From CAYPHA01 sp964410215 (GTDB lineage Bacteria; Calditrichota; Calditrichia; Calditrichales; CAYPHA01), in NCBI GenBank assembly GCA_964410215.1, contig CAYPHA010000019.1:1-64000 (forward strand): a DNA stretch of 64,000 nt. Direction: 5' to 3'. The position numbers were made by a program, and so were the translations under genes. The notes beneath the pieces were generated by a model. It saw only the letters and a program-made list of their open reading frames with translations. It did not search any database and had not been told where the DNA came from. Below are positions 1 to 10,700 of this stretch, piece by piece (the first letter of the stretch is position 1; every line of letters begins with the position of its first letter).

Positions 1-695
1 GGTTTGGCGATTTGCATCTTAATATCAGAGAGGGCGGGTATTAATTTTTCGGTTAATTCAACCTGCTCGCTCAGCTTTGCAGTAAATGATGTTCCCGCCG
101 GCTCAAAGACGGCGCCCATTCCCCAGCCTCCGCCGCCCTGGTCGATTTTGAGCAGCAATCGGTTAGCGCCCTCTGTGAGTTTTACAGTAACAACGTCCAC
201 CGCTTCATCCACTCCGCGCGGTTCATGCGCTTCATGAATAAAAGCGTCATTCAGCCATACGCGTATGCCGTCATCGCTGCGCAGTTTGAGCTTGGCTTCC
301 TGCGCGGTTTTGGACATTATCTGACAAAAGGCATAAGCCACAACCGATTTTTCCTCGTTCAGGTTGAAAATTTCATTAAAGTCGAGCAATCCGTCACTAT
401 CGGAGAATGTCCTGGTCCATCTCACTTTGCCGCCTTCAAACTCAAGCATGTCCCCTTCCCGGGGAACCGCAGCATGCTCGCCGCCGTACGCTTTGAGATA
501 ATCGTAATAAAATCCGGTGCAACCATCATCATGATGAATGCCTTTCTCGCGATTCGGCAGCATTCCGGCCACCAGCCAGACCGGAACCGTTCCGTTTTCC
601 CTCAGATCGAGGGTGACATTTTCCGAAGCCAGATTATCATAGGGTAGAATGTACAACACACTGAAAATAAGTATTAAAATTTTATTCACATTCAT
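1..695 (-). CDS. Secreted protein with N-terminal PA14-like module (partial)
   Basis: The reading frame starts at an ATG at 693-695 and stays open to the window edge, so about 231 residues of the N-terminal part are visible and the C-terminal part is missing. The start MNVNKILILIFSVLYI is a signal peptide. What follows is the same module that opens the next two genes: PVWLVAG, an acidic middle part, SDDGIRVWLND (the PA14-like core), PRGVDE, and LLKIDQGGGGWGM. The PA14-type fold usually binds carbohydrate. No catalytic domain is visible before the edge; by analogy with its neighbours an enzymatic domain probably follows, but this cannot be seen. It lies 34 bases downstream of the GH38-like gene and is probably co-transcribed with it. 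Function beyond export and a likely glycan-binding module is unknown. Confidence 0.8.
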   Translation of the reverse strand, partial: MNVNKILILIFSVLYILPYDNLASENVTLDLRENGTVPVWLVAGMLPNREKGIHHDDGCTGFYYDYLKAYGGEHAAVPREGDMLEFEGGKVRWTRTFSDSDGLLDFNEIFNLNEEKSVVAYAFCQIMSKTAQEAKLKLRSDDGIRVWLNDAFIHEAHEPRGVDEAVDVVTVKLTEGANRLLLKIDQGGGGWGMGAVFEPAGTSFTAKLSEQVELTEKLIPALSDIKMQIAK

Positions 696-729
696 TTTCA
701 CACAGCTTTCCTTTAATCGCAGTTTGCGT

Positions 730-3700
730 TTATTTTTCAAGCCGTAAGGTACGGATTCCAAATGCAGGAATCTCAATATGATCATTAACCGGCGTTCCCC
801 GTTCACCTTTCGGACTGCTCATATACATTGCGTTCATTTCTGAATCGGTGCTGTTCAATTGAACCGTTTCAGGGCGTGCTCCCGCATTGAATAACCGTAC
901 AAGCAATGCCCTGCCTTTCTCAGCCGACCTGACCGATGTAATGACAATGGTCGAAGGCTCCACCTGCAGGAATGACTTTACTGCTTCTGCCTGTGGCTCA
1001 GCAGGAACGGCCAGCAGCGGCTGACTGCTTTCGTTTCCAAATCGATTAGCCTGCTCGGCAGTAAAACGGCGGTGCGGGTAAATCGAATAACGGAATATAA
1101 CCGGCCCTTCCTGTGACGCTTTGTAATTGGTTTCCCAGTAATTGTTCATAACATAAGAATAAAACTTTTGAGAAGGCTTTAAATGATCAATCCATCCGTA
1201 GCTCACCGGGTCGGATGTGATTTCACCGATTTCGATCAGCGGTGCGTCGTTAGTAGTCCAGGTTATCCCGTAATCCTGGTTGGAAATATCAACCCAGCGT
1301 TGTACGGTTAAATAGTTTTTACATGATCCCGGTATCTGGTCCGCTTCAGGGCGGTAATGTCCCCATCCAATATCGACGCGCATCTGCCCCTGCGGCACAT
1401 GGAATGGAAAGGCGAAGTGTACGCCTTCCTGATCAAAAATATTTTTTTTGTCTACCGTATTGATGATATCAACACGATTTATTCCTGAAACAACCCGGAC
1501 TTCCCTCGATAATCTATTACAACCGGGCGCATCGGACTCGATTAGCAACGATGCTACAAGAGACCCATTCTCTTTTATTCGTATTTTTGCGTTTCCCGCA
1601 GTTAATGGATCGGAAGGATCACGGCCGGCGACATAATAATATTCATTGAGACCCGATCCTTTTTCTTTATCGACCAATTCGAACATACGATTTCCATCGA
1701 TGGTCCGTAGGCTCCTTATGGTACCGCTTTGGGCGTCAATATCTGCAGCTACAAATTCATTTTTTAGTGAACCGATAATGGCCCTGGCATTTCCTTTTTT
1801 TATGGCTTTTCCTTTATGAATGGTAAACTTTGCGGAGCCCATCGGCGGCACATTCTGCGCCAGGAAGGCCAGGGAACCATTAGACAGCCTTTGCGAAAGA
1901 ACGGTTTCGCCGCGCTCATTCTTAACGGTCTCACCTGGTAATTTCCATTCCTCCGGCAGGATCACTAAATCATTGCGTCTCCATGAACTGGTATTCACTA
2001 CCTGAACCGCACCCACCGTTTTGGAAGATCCCGATAAGGGTTTCAATGCCGCTTTCAGCAGGTCCTTCGATCGTTTTTCAGCATCTAATGCAAAGGATTG
2101 TTTCACCTTCCACTGTTGTAACGTAAATTCAGCGTTCGGTTCGCTGATGCTGTTCCACGATCCCCAGGTATGTTCATTGTAAAGAATCACATTGCGCCAG
2201 GCATCTTCAAACTTTTGATACGGAAAACTTCCCGGTTCCAGCATGGACCATATTTTTTCGGCCTGCACCAGCCGTTCGGCATTATCGCGATTGATCGAGG
2301 TCTCAAGAGCAGAAGACGCCGCTCCGTCCTCCCAATAAGGTGTAAAATCACCGGATACCGAAGGAATTGATTCTTCGTATTTGGATTCAAATGCTTTAAA
2401 CAATTCTGCAGTTGTGGCAATAATTAATCTGGGTGACTCATACATCTCATTCCATTCTTTAACGAAATCGGCAAGCTGCGCATCCGGTGGACCATTATCA
2501 CTGCCGATATTATAACGAAGATATGTCATATCATAGGGAAAATCATTTTCTTCCAATTCCAGTAGATAATTATAGATCGCGGAATGACTAATCCTGCGTA
2601 TTTTTTCAGTCATATTCAAACCTGTATGAAACGAGGCATACCCCCGTGAAGAAACCCAGCACAGAATTTTCTCTTCACCCGAAGGCGAAACCCAGTAGAA
2701 TGGTTTGTCCCCCCACTCGTTAAGTGTACCTCCGATCCGGTGGCCCGGATTAGGCCCGATTGAAAAATATTTTACCCCGTTTTGAGCCATCACCGGAACC
2801 ATACTCCAGGTATAACCGGGCACATCGCTGATCATCGCTGCTTCAACCGGTATGCCAGTTTTCTGACCGATGCGCTGCCCGACTTCCATGAAACGCATCA
2901 ATTCCTCAGGTCGGCATAAGCCGGTCAGTTGATTGGCAAACAGGCCGTCGATACCAAGCCAGCCTTTTCGCACGGCTTCATAAAATTGTTCTTTTTTAGC
3001 GGTCGAAGCCTGCCTGAGATAACTTTCCACGGCCCACAGCACTTCGGTATTCCACTTAAATCGCGATCCCTCCGGATAATCCGCTGAACGGCGGGCGTAT
3101 TCAATCGCGTTTTCAAGGTGTTCCCATTGATATTTTTCGACATAAGACTGGACGTGGGTATAACCAATATCGACATGGGAATGCGGCAATAAATAGACCG
3201 TCCACTCTTTAATTTCATTTAGAAGCACTGTGAATGTTATTTCTCCCTGACTCCAATGTGCTTTAATTTTGACCGGTGTTTCCCCTAATATATGTGGTAT
3301 CTCGAATTCTGCATGATGTTTTCCAATGGCAAAATCTCCCAGTTCAAAACTTTGAATTTGGGATTGCTCGCCTGTCTCTATATGCATTTGCAAATCCTGA
3401 ATACCACCGGACAAAAAATGAAAGGATAATTGATTTAAAAAACCGTCCTTACTTTTTACCAATACAGGATTCAGTTTTATTGTTGTTAATTCCATCGTTC
3501 CTGTTAATTGTTTCAGCAGGTCTACCTGATTCCGGACACCATTCGCTGCAACATCTTTATCATTACAGACGCGCAGGTGTAAACCCCAGCCGCCGTCCCC
3601 CTGATCAACCTTGACCAACAAAGAGTTGCGCCCTTTTTTCAAACGTACCGGCACGCTGTCTTCCTCATCTTCCAGGCCGCGTCCGACATGGTGGTCGTGT

Positions 3701-4143
3701 ACCAGCTGCGAATTAAGCCAGACCCGTACACCGTCATCACTACGAATCTTGAGGATTACATTTTGTGCGGTTTCTGAAATCAGTGCTGAATAAGCATAAG
3801 CGACACCGGGGGTTTGTTGATCGAGATTAAAAATCTGAATAAAACTCAACACGCCATCATTATTTGAAATTTCCCTTATCCAGTTATTCTGCAAGGTTTC
3901 ATATTGTACCTCATCACCTTCGGCAGGCAAAACATTCGTTTCGCCGCCCGCAGATACAAGATAATCAACCAGATAACCACTGCAATTTGCACCGTGATCT
4001 TTGGTTGCCCCTTCATTCGGAAACGGTCCGCTTACCAGCCAAACCGGTATACTGCCGTTTGTGCGTAATTCGAAAACATCTGTCTCTGCAGCATAGCACG
4101 GAAGTGAAAACATTGCCAACAATAAAAGAATGTTACGAAACAT
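730..4143 (-). CDS. Secreted GH38-like alpha-mannosidase-type glycosidase with PA14-like N-terminus
   Basis: 1137 residues. A signal peptide (ending near CYAA) leads to the PA14-like module (about 20-195; SDDGVRVWLNS, HDHHVGRG, VDQGDGGWGL). A beta-rich linker follows, then a glycoside hydrolase family 38-type N-terminal domain from about residue 315. The zinc-site signature HSHVDIGYTH lies near residue 320-330. MISDVPGYTWS near 438 sits where GH38 enzymes carry the nucleophile aspartate. The last about 450 residues are a beta-sandwich C-terminal region as in this clan. GH38 enzymes cleave alpha-mannosides with retention; the YTH form of the first motif is typical of divergent GH38-like proteins, so the exact linkage is uncertain. 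SD AGGAAG precedes the ATG. It sits 33 bases after the phosphoesterase gene, with which it shares the N-terminal module, suggesting one transcript and a common substrate. Confidence 0.8.
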   Translation of the reverse strand: MFRNILLLLAMFSLPCYAAETDVFELRTNGSIPVWLVSGPFPNEGATKDHGANCSGYLVDYLVSAGGETNVLPAEGDEVQYETLQNNWIREISNNDGVLSFIQIFNLDQQTPGVAYAYSALISETAQNVILKIRSDDGVRVWLNSQLVHDHHVGRGLEDEEDSVPVRLKKGRNSLLVKVDQGDGGWGLHLRVCNDKDVAANGVRNQVDLLKQLTGTMELTTIKLNPVLVKSKDGFLNQLSFHFLSGGIQDLQMHIETGEQSQIQSFELGDFAIGKHHAEFEIPHILGETPVKIKAHWSQGEITFTVLLNEIKEWTVYLLPHSHVDIGYTHVQSYVEKYQWEHLENAIEYARRSADYPEGSRFKWNTEVLWAVESYLRQASTAKKEQFYEAVRKGWLGIDGLFANQLTGLCRPEELMRFMEVGQRIGQKTGIPVEAAMISDVPGYTWSMVPVMAQNGVKYFSIGPNPGHRIGGTLNEWGDKPFYWVSPSGEEKILCWVSSRGYASFHTGLNMTEKIRRISHSAIYNYLLELEENDFPYDMTYLRYNIGSDNGPPDAQLADFVKEWNEMYESPRLIIATTAELFKAFESKYEESIPSVSGDFTPYWEDGAASSALETSINRDNAERLVQAEKIWSMLEPGSFPYQKFEDAWRNVILYNEHTWGSWNSISEPNAEFTLQQWKVKQSFALDAEKRSKDLLKAALKPLSGSSKTVGAVQVVNTSSWRRNDLVILPEEWKLPGETVKNERGETVLSQRLSNGSLAFLAQNVPPMGSAKFTIHKGKAIKKGNARAIIGSLKNEFVAADIDAQSGTIRSLRTIDGNRMFELVDKEKGSGLNEYYYVAGRDPSDPLTAGNAKIRIKENGSLVASLLIESDAPGCNRLSREVRVVSGINRVDIINTVDKKNIFDQEGVHFAFPFHVPQGQMRVDIGWGHYRPEADQIPGSCKNYLTVQRWVDISNQDYGITWTTNDAPLIEIGEITSDPVSYGWIDHLKPSQKFYSYVMNNYWETNYKASQEGPVIFRYSIYPHRRFTAEQANRFGNESSQPLLAVPAEPQAEAVKSFLQVEPSTIVITSVRSAEKGRALLVRLFNAGARPETVQLNSTDSEMNAMYMSSPKGERGTPVNDHIEIPAFGIRTLRLEK

Positions 4144-4176
4144 TTGAGTACTTCCTGCTGGTTATTGGTTTTCAAA

Positions 4177-5919
4177 TTATTTCTGTGATTTGAAATGGAT
4201 GATCCGGTAGTGCCCGTCAGCACCGAGGCCGGTTACCACCTGCCTGGCATGATCGGAAATATCATCCACTGCCGTTGTATGAATATGTCCGCATAAAATA
4301 CCGGTTAAATTGGGCGCTTCGTGAACCAATTCAGCAAATTGAACCGTCGATGGTGTAACACGGTCTTCGGGCAGATCCTCAGGTTTTCTGACCGGAATAT
4401 GGACCATCAGAATCGCAGGCAGATCCCTGTCAAGTTGGTCCTTAAGAAAGGAAAGCTGTTCCGCGCTCACCTGATTGGTCGAATTATCGATACCGATGAA
4501 ATTAATGCCCTTCCATTCCACCTGGTAATACATAGGATTACGGCCATTATAAAGGGGTTTCAGTGCTTTTTCGATCCATTCTTCCCGTAACGCATTCATT
4601 GAACCCGGCAGGCCTTCATAGTGCCAGTCATGGTTACCGGCAATATACAGATAGGGGATGCCGGTCGAATCCAATGCGCTTTTGACAAAGGTGACACTCG
4701 ATACCGAGGGATTATTTACAATGTCGCCGGTCAGGACAAACAGATCCGGTCGGTGCTTCGCAGCCGTCCACAATGCCCTTAGGAAATGCTCTTCCGGATT
4801 GGCTCTCAATCCGGTTTGATAGTGTTTTATATTTAAATACGCTATATCCATCCGCCTGCTGTACTTATGGTACCTGGCTTCCGAATCATCTAAAATACTG
4901 ATATGGCTGTCCGTTATATGAACGATTGTGAAATCTTCCTCCAAACCATCGACATACATATCGGTCTCCAGCTCGGTATACGGCGCCTTGCTGAAATCCA
5001 CGTCATACGTTTTATGATCAAGGGAGGTTTCCAGCTCGATACGCACCGTTCCGGATTCTGCGATTTCGGGCACTTCGAAAATGAGCTGATGATTCCCGAC
5101 CGTAAGATCGCCGGGACGGAACAGTTTGGCTTCCGGCCAGTTCTCTGCCTTAATCCGGCATGAAAGATCATGCACATCGCCGCATTCGATCAATGCGGCA
5201 ATTTCATAACGCAGTCCTCCCTCTGCATTCATCAGAGGGGGTAAATAATGAAAATCCGCCTGTCTGATAGTACCGGTAAGACGCTCTTTAAGCTCTACCC
5301 GATTAGAAAATCCTTTAAACGACCTGTCACCGGGATCTCCCAAACGGAGCTGAAGCCCCCAGCCACCGTCGCCCTGGTCGACTTTGACCATCAGGGTATT
5401 ATCGCCCTTCCTCAATGTTACCGGAACGGAATCTTCTTCATCTTCCACACCACGGCCGACATGATGATCATGGATGAAAACAGAATTGAGCCAAACCCGC
5501 ACCCCGTCATCGCTGCGGATTTTTAATACAACATCCTGCACCTGTTTTGCATGCAGGACCGTGAAAGCATAAGCGACACCGGGTGTTTTTGGCTCCACTT
5601 TGAAAATATTCCGAAAATCGAGCAGTCCGGCCGTATCGGAAATGACACTCTGCCAGTGAGCCTGCATTTCTTCATAATGAATGATATCATCTTCGGCAGG
5701 AAAGGTATGTGATTCGCCTCCGCTCCGTTTCAGATAGTCAGTGAAATATCCTGTGCAACTCTTTCCATGCTCTCCGTCGTAACCTTCATTAGGGAAGGGC
5801 CCGGCCACCAGCCAGACGGGTAGACTGCCGTTTTCACGAAGTGAAAATGAATCCCACTCAGCAGCATTGAGAATCGCAGAAAAGATTAACAGAAACGAAA
5901 CTATTGTTTTGAATTTCAT
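4177..5919 (-). CDS. Secreted calcineurin-like metallophosphoesterase with PA14-like N-terminus
   Basis: 580 residues with a signal peptide (start MKFKTIVSFLLIFSAI). The N-terminal PA14-like module (about 20-195) is a paralogue of those in the two downstream genes. The C-terminal half (about 325-575) has the complete dimetal phosphoesterase signature in order: HITDSH, LTGDIVNN, GNHDWH, MVHIP and CGHIHT. It should hydrolyse a phosphomono- or diester outside the cytoplasm; the sequence does not reveal the substrate. The start is supported by GGAG six bases upstream of the ATG. A gap of 120 bases separates it from the upstream type I phosphodiesterase gene, and a weak operator-like site lies just upstream at 5944, so it may head the transcript that continues to position 1. 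Confidence 0.88.
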   Translation of the reverse strand: MKFKTIVSFLLIFSAILNAAEWDSFSLRENGSLPVWLVAGPFPNEGYDGEHGKSCTGYFTDYLKRSGGESHTFPAEDDIIHYEEMQAHWQSVISDTAGLLDFRNIFKVEPKTPGVAYAFTVLHAKQVQDVVLKIRSDDGVRVWLNSVFIHDHHVGRGVEDEEDSVPVTLRKGDNTLMVKVDQGDGGWGLQLRLGDPGDRSFKGFSNRVELKERLTGTIRQADFHYLPPLMNAEGGLRYEIAALIECGDVHDLSCRIKAENWPEAKLFRPGDLTVGNHQLIFEVPEIAESGTVRIELETSLDHKTYDVDFSKAPYTELETDMYVDGLEEDFTIVHITDSHISILDDSEARYHKYSRRMDIAYLNIKHYQTGLRANPEEHFLRALWTAAKHRPDLFVLTGDIVNNPSVSSVTFVKSALDSTGIPYLYIAGNHDWHYEGLPGSMNALREEWIEKALKPLYNGRNPMYYQVEWKGINFIGIDNSTNQVSAEQLSFLKDQLDRDLPAILMVHIPVRKPEDLPEDRVTPSTVQFAELVHEAPNLTGILCGHIHTTAVDDISDHARQVVTGLGADGHYRIIHFKSQK

Positions 5920-5943
5920 AAATGCTCCCGTGAATTGATACCG

Positions 5944-5964
5944 TTAGTGTCAAAAGTTTTATAT
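5944..5964. promoter_or_regulatory. Weak half-site resembling the NrtR-type operator
   Basis: TTAGTGT at 5944-5950 matches the left arm of the palindromes at 15.1-15.3 and 29.7 kb, but the expected right arm ACAATAA is replaced by TTTATAT after the 7-base spacer. It lies 24 bases upstream of the phosphoesterase start. Only one arm agrees, so this could be chance. Confidence 0.25.
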
Positions 5965-6039
5965 CATTATCAGTTAACATAATATTTTTATTGATGATAC
6001 AGTAGTTCCCCCTTAGAAAAGTGGGCGTTTAGGCAATCT

Positions 6040-7653
6040 TTATTTAGTAAGGAACAGTTTATCTGCCGGTACAACCTGGTAAGGAACACCTGGGCCTTCA
6101 TAAAAAAGAGTCAGGTGTTCTCCCATATAATCATCAAAATATTCCACTTTGATGGGATGTTTCCCGGACTTCAGTTCAATAGAACCGGCTTTTGTCAGAG
6201 CGGAATGCGATCCGTCGTTGTCAATGATTTCTTTGTTGTTAATGTATAATTTTGAACCGTCATCGGACCGGATATAGAAGGTATATTCACCTTCTGCTTC
6301 AACCAGAAGGTACGATTCAAACACAACACCGAAATGATCTTCCCTTTTTTCAACAGGCTTTACATCGAATTCATAAACGACCCCTTTGCCCCGGGAACGC
6401 AATTTATCAAAGTAAGGCAGACTCATCCAGGTACCTTCATAGTAGGTATAAGTGATACCGTGTCCTTTTGTGTCCGACAGGATCCTGAAGGAAGCTTCTT
6501 TTACGGGTCCTCCCTCACCATTTGAAAAGGTACGCGCTTTAAGCACGGCGCTTTCGGAGAGTTCCAAAGGTTCGCTGTATCCGGCGGACTGCAGGGTTGG
6601 TTCGGTACCGTCAAGGGTATAGCGAATGTCCGCGTCGCTTCCATCGCTGGTCAATTCCACCTGCGCATTTTCTTTAATATACAATCCTCCGGAAGGTTTA
6701 ATACGTGGTGCAGCCGTATAACTTTTTTTCGGCATCGCTTTCGCCTGAGGATCAGCAGCAAACGCGGCGCGGACCGGTTTTCCGATCCAGACCCAGGGCT
6801 GTTCCAGGTGGAACAGATAGGTGATCGTGGGCGAGGTATCAAATGTATTCATCGGCTGCGTGATCAGCTGATTTTTCACCGTTCCGGGGCCTTTGATAAT
6901 CCAGGGCACCATCATTTCCTGCTCACTCGTTCCGCCATGTCCCTTACCCAGACCGCCATGGTCGGTGACCACCATGATATAGGTTTCATCATACATACCA
7001 TTCTCTTTAAGAGCCTGCGTCAGCTCACCGATATTCGCATCTGCCCGCTCAATAGCTGCCAGGTACTCATCGGATTCCCATCCAAAGGTATGCCCTTCGT
7101 GATCCGTATCCACCAGGTAAAGAAAGGCAAATTCCGGTTTTTCTGAAATGATGTAAGGGATGGCTCCCGGGATACTGGTATTCGGCTCACTGAAATAGGC
7201 CACCGTATCCATATAGCTGGTATTGAATGAACGGCCGAATCCTCTGGAAACCGTAAAAACGGCAATTTTGGCATCCGGCATCTGACTGCGTAATGCATAA
7301 AAAACGGATGGGAAAAAGCCGTCTTCGTCGGTCACCTGTGGTTTGACCACCGGATGATCCTGTCTCCAGCTGTTATCCAGGACGCCATTCTGTTCCGGCC
7401 CGGAACCCGTCAGCAGCGCCGCCCAGTTCGGCCGGCTGTCGGTCGGCATGACATTCCTCGCTTTGAGCGTCATGGCACCTTCCCTGATCAACTGATTGAT
7501 ATGAGGTGTTCTGGCAAACTGCAGCCCTTCAGCGCTTACACCGTCCAGACCGATGAGAATGACATGCTTTGCTTTTTCCGGACGCTGATCGCCTGAACAA
7601 CCATAAATGAACAGTGCCATAATGATCAATAGAATTGTCTTGTGATAACGCAT
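6040..7653 (-). CDS. Lipoprotein type I phosphodiesterase/nucleotide pyrophosphatase with chitobiase-like and PA14 C-terminus
   Basis: 537 residues. A lipobox-like IYGC near residue 19 predicts a lipoprotein. Residues about 30-290 are an alkaline phosphatase superfamily phosphodiesterase: ILIGLDGV at the first metal site, TDSRPNWAALLTG carrying the Ser/Thr nucleophile region, DTDHEGHTFG and TDHGGLGKGHGG at the metal sites. Next comes a chitobiase/hexosaminidase C-terminal-like repeat (about 315-385, IRYTLDGTEPT), then a PA14 domain (about 395-530, IRSDDGSKLYINN, DNDGSHS, VEYFDDY). The same two-part C-terminus ends the next two upstream genes. NPP-type enzymes cleave phosphodiesters and pyrophosphates; the substrate here is not known. 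SD AGGAG lies six bases before the ATG. It is probably the last gene of the transcript from 15024. Confidence 0.87.
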   Translation of the reverse strand: MRYHKTILLIIMALFIYGCSGDQRPEKAKHVILIGLDGVSAEGLQFARTPHINQLIREGAMTLKARNVMPTDSRPNWAALLTGSGPEQNGVLDNSWRQDHPVVKPQVTDEDGFFPSVFYALRSQMPDAKIAVFTVSRGFGRSFNTSYMDTVAYFSEPNTSIPGAIPYIISEKPEFAFLYLVDTDHEGHTFGWESDEYLAAIERADANIGELTQALKENGMYDETYIMVVTDHGGLGKGHGGTSEQEMMVPWIIKGPGTVKNQLITQPMNTFDTSPTITYLFHLEQPWVWIGKPVRAAFAADPQAKAMPKKSYTAAPRIKPSGGLYIKENAQVELTSDGSDADIRYTLDGTEPTLQSAGYSEPLELSESAVLKARTFSNGEGGPVKEASFRILSDTKGHGITYTYYEGTWMSLPYFDKLRSRGKGVVYEFDVKPVEKREDHFGVVFESYLLVEAEGEYTFYIRSDDGSKLYINNKEIIDNDGSHSALTKAGSIELKSGKHPIKVEYFDDYMGEHLTLFYEGPGVPYQVVPADKLFLTK

Positions 7654-7730
7654 CTTTTTCTCCTAAGTTAAGGTAAAGCGTTTAAAGATCCCGTTGTGTT
7701 TGCGACGTTGTCACCGTGAAACATGATTTG

Positions 7731-10700
7731 CTAGTGTGAATAGGCATTGACGGGGATCTCTTTCATCTCCATCCCGGGTGCCTTGTACAGGAGTGCCAGT
7801 TCTTCCCCGGCATAATCCTCAAAATAGAGTACCCTGAACCGGTGAAGACCTTTTTCCAGTGCAATCTGTCCGCTGATTGACCTTGCGCTGTGGGAGCCGT
7901 CGTTGTTTACAACCAACCGGTCTGCGATAAAAAGCTTGCTGCCATCATCCGATTTTAATGAAAAGCTGTAAATCCCGTCTGCCGGTACGGATATAAAACC
8001 GCTGAATACGGCGCCCCAATAGTCCTCGCGCTGCTTCACGGCAGCCAGTTCGGGGTATTTCACAATACCGCTTTTGACAGGGGTAAGCTTGTTAAAATCC
8101 GGCAGCATCTGCCAGGAACCTTCATAGTACCGGTAGGTCAGTCCCGGTTTCCGGTCACCTGCTTCGACAGCCGGTATCAAATTGGCTTTTGTAAACGTGG
8201 CCTCCGTGATTTTACTACCGACATTCGTTTGCCAGAATGACCGGGCCTTGACGGTTGTTGTTTTGGATATCGTAAGCGGTACCTCATACAGTGATGATTG
8301 CATGGTCGGTTCGGTCCCGTCCAGCGTATAATAAATAGCGGCACTCTGGTAAACATTCTTCAATGATACCTCTACCCTGTCCATAAACAGGCTTCCCCTG
8401 GGAGATATCATGGGTGCAAAAGGCGGATCGGATAGTTTCATGCGTTCTTTCAAATCCTCCTGGCTCCACTTCTGCATCAGTTCCGGATCATCGAGTACGG
8501 GTGTATCATGAAAGGCATCCCAGTCGAAATCCGCGTCAAAGGGCGTCAACGCCTCCTCCGGATTAAATACCGCCGGATCCACCGGTGCAACCTTGTAAGG
8601 CGTAAAATCCGGTGTTTCCGTGAATAAATCAGCCAGGTCCGTTGCACCGGCATCGTACTGATTCAGATAAGGGAGATCCAGGATATGCCAGAAGGTCTTC
8701 ATGATGCTGCCGAAATCATAATGCACATGGCTGATATAGTTCTTTTTGGCATAGGGAGATATCACCATCAGCAGGCTGCGATGTGCGTCGATATGGTCTA
8801 CCCCGCCCTGCGGATCATCCTCCGTTACGATAATGGCCATGTTTTTCCAGTATTTTGTATGGGACAGGAAATCAACCAGCCGGCCCAGTGCCAGATCGTT
8901 GTCCATCATATAACTTTCCGTGTAGGGATACCCGGCATCGGGACGGAAACCGGCGCCGTGATCGTTAGGCAGATAGACGGTCAGCATCGAGGGTAATCCG
9001 TCTTCCTGCCAGCGGTTATTGAATTCCTCGATAAACATATCCACCCGGAACTGGTCCGGAATACTGGTGTTGTAAGTCGGGAACAATTTAGATGACCGGT
9101 GAAACAGGGGCGCGGGAACCGGATAATTTATAAAATAGCGCACACCGGTATGTTTGAATGCCATATCCTGTATACCCGGAGCCATTTCCAGCCCGAGACC
9201 AAAATTAAAAAATTCGACGCCACCGCGTTCCATGTGGTCCCAGATGGACCCGGCTTCGTTATAGTCTTCCGGATAGACAGCGGCATTGGACCCGACAAGG
9301 GCCGGCATTCCGGGAGCCTCCGATCCATAGTCCATGCCCCTGCCCCCGCCGTAACTCGCCGGGACATTAACTTCCACCCATTCATTCGGATATGTGCCTG
9401 CCAGCCAGCGGTGTCCGTCGGCGGAATGATCGGAATTACAATAAAAATTATCCGACATGGAAAACTGCCGTGCCAGTTTGTGGTGGTTCACCATTACGTC
9501 TACATCAACCTGCGGATTGCCGGATCCGTTATCGAAGGTCTGGTTCAACCCGTACCGGGCCAGTGTTGGATCACCCTTTCCTCCTTCAACCTGACCGAAT
9601 ACTTCATCATACGTCCGGTTTTCCTTGGGCACAAAAACGACATATTTAATGGGCGATTCTTTTTCACCCGGATACAATGGTACCGGATTGTTCCGGCGCC
9701 AGTCAAATTCGGACGAAGCAGGATCCCGGAAATCGAAGTTAAAACGGATCACCTTTTCGGTTTCTTTTTTCAACTGCTCATCCGACGGGATATCCAGCAC
9801 CGATACGATACCGTTCATCAGATTGCCGATGTAGGATCCGGCCGGTGTGGGTGTGAATGTATGCCCGCCGTTGGGTCCGCTGCCGTATCCTTTTGCGTTG
9901 GCGACGATCAGTTTTTTACCATTTCTGCTTACTTTCAGCTTGGACGGAAACCAGCCCACAGGGATGTGGCCGACGACCTCCAGTGAAGGCACATCGATCA
10001 CACCCACCGCATTCAGACCGGATTCGGCGACATACAGACGTTTCCGGTCAGGAGACAACGCGACACCGAATGGTATGGCACCACGCAGATTTCCAAGACG
10101 CGGATCGAGCCTGAGAAAGATATCCTTGACGACCTTGTTATTGTTCATATCGATAACGGAAATGCAATCATTATTGCCGTTGCTGACGAACACATATTCA
10201 TCCGTCGCGGCGATTGAATTCGGACTGGCCCCGCCGACAGCCGGGATACCGTCGACCTCCTGACCGACCAGAATTCCAGTTTTCGTTTTTCCTGTTACCT
10301 CCGGTTTTTCGACATCAGTGATATCCACCCGCCAGACAGAAAAGGACTCCGGTGCATTCGGATCGCCCAGACCCGGTACTTTCAATGTATCCGTATCGAT
10401 TCCTTCGACCATTTCCCTTGACTGATAGGCATAAACCGGAAACTTCAATCCTGTTTCACCGGCACGCCGGATATCGGTTCCCGGAATCTTACTGTATTCA
10501 AACATGCCCACATTGGCCACGAAAGCACTTTTTCCGTCCGGAGAGAGTGCAATACCAAACGGGTACCGCCCCACATCCGCCGTTCCGATAAGTTTCTTTT
10601 TGTCTGTGTCAATGACAATCATGCGAAAGTTAAGCTGATCGACGGCATAGAGATATGTGCCATCGGCACTCAGAACCATATCACCGATATAACTGTCTTC

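Noticed and set aside
9099..9986. 295-residue plus-strand ORF
   Set aside because: Antisense shadow of the AcpA-like phosphoesterase gene; no SD and no family resemblance.
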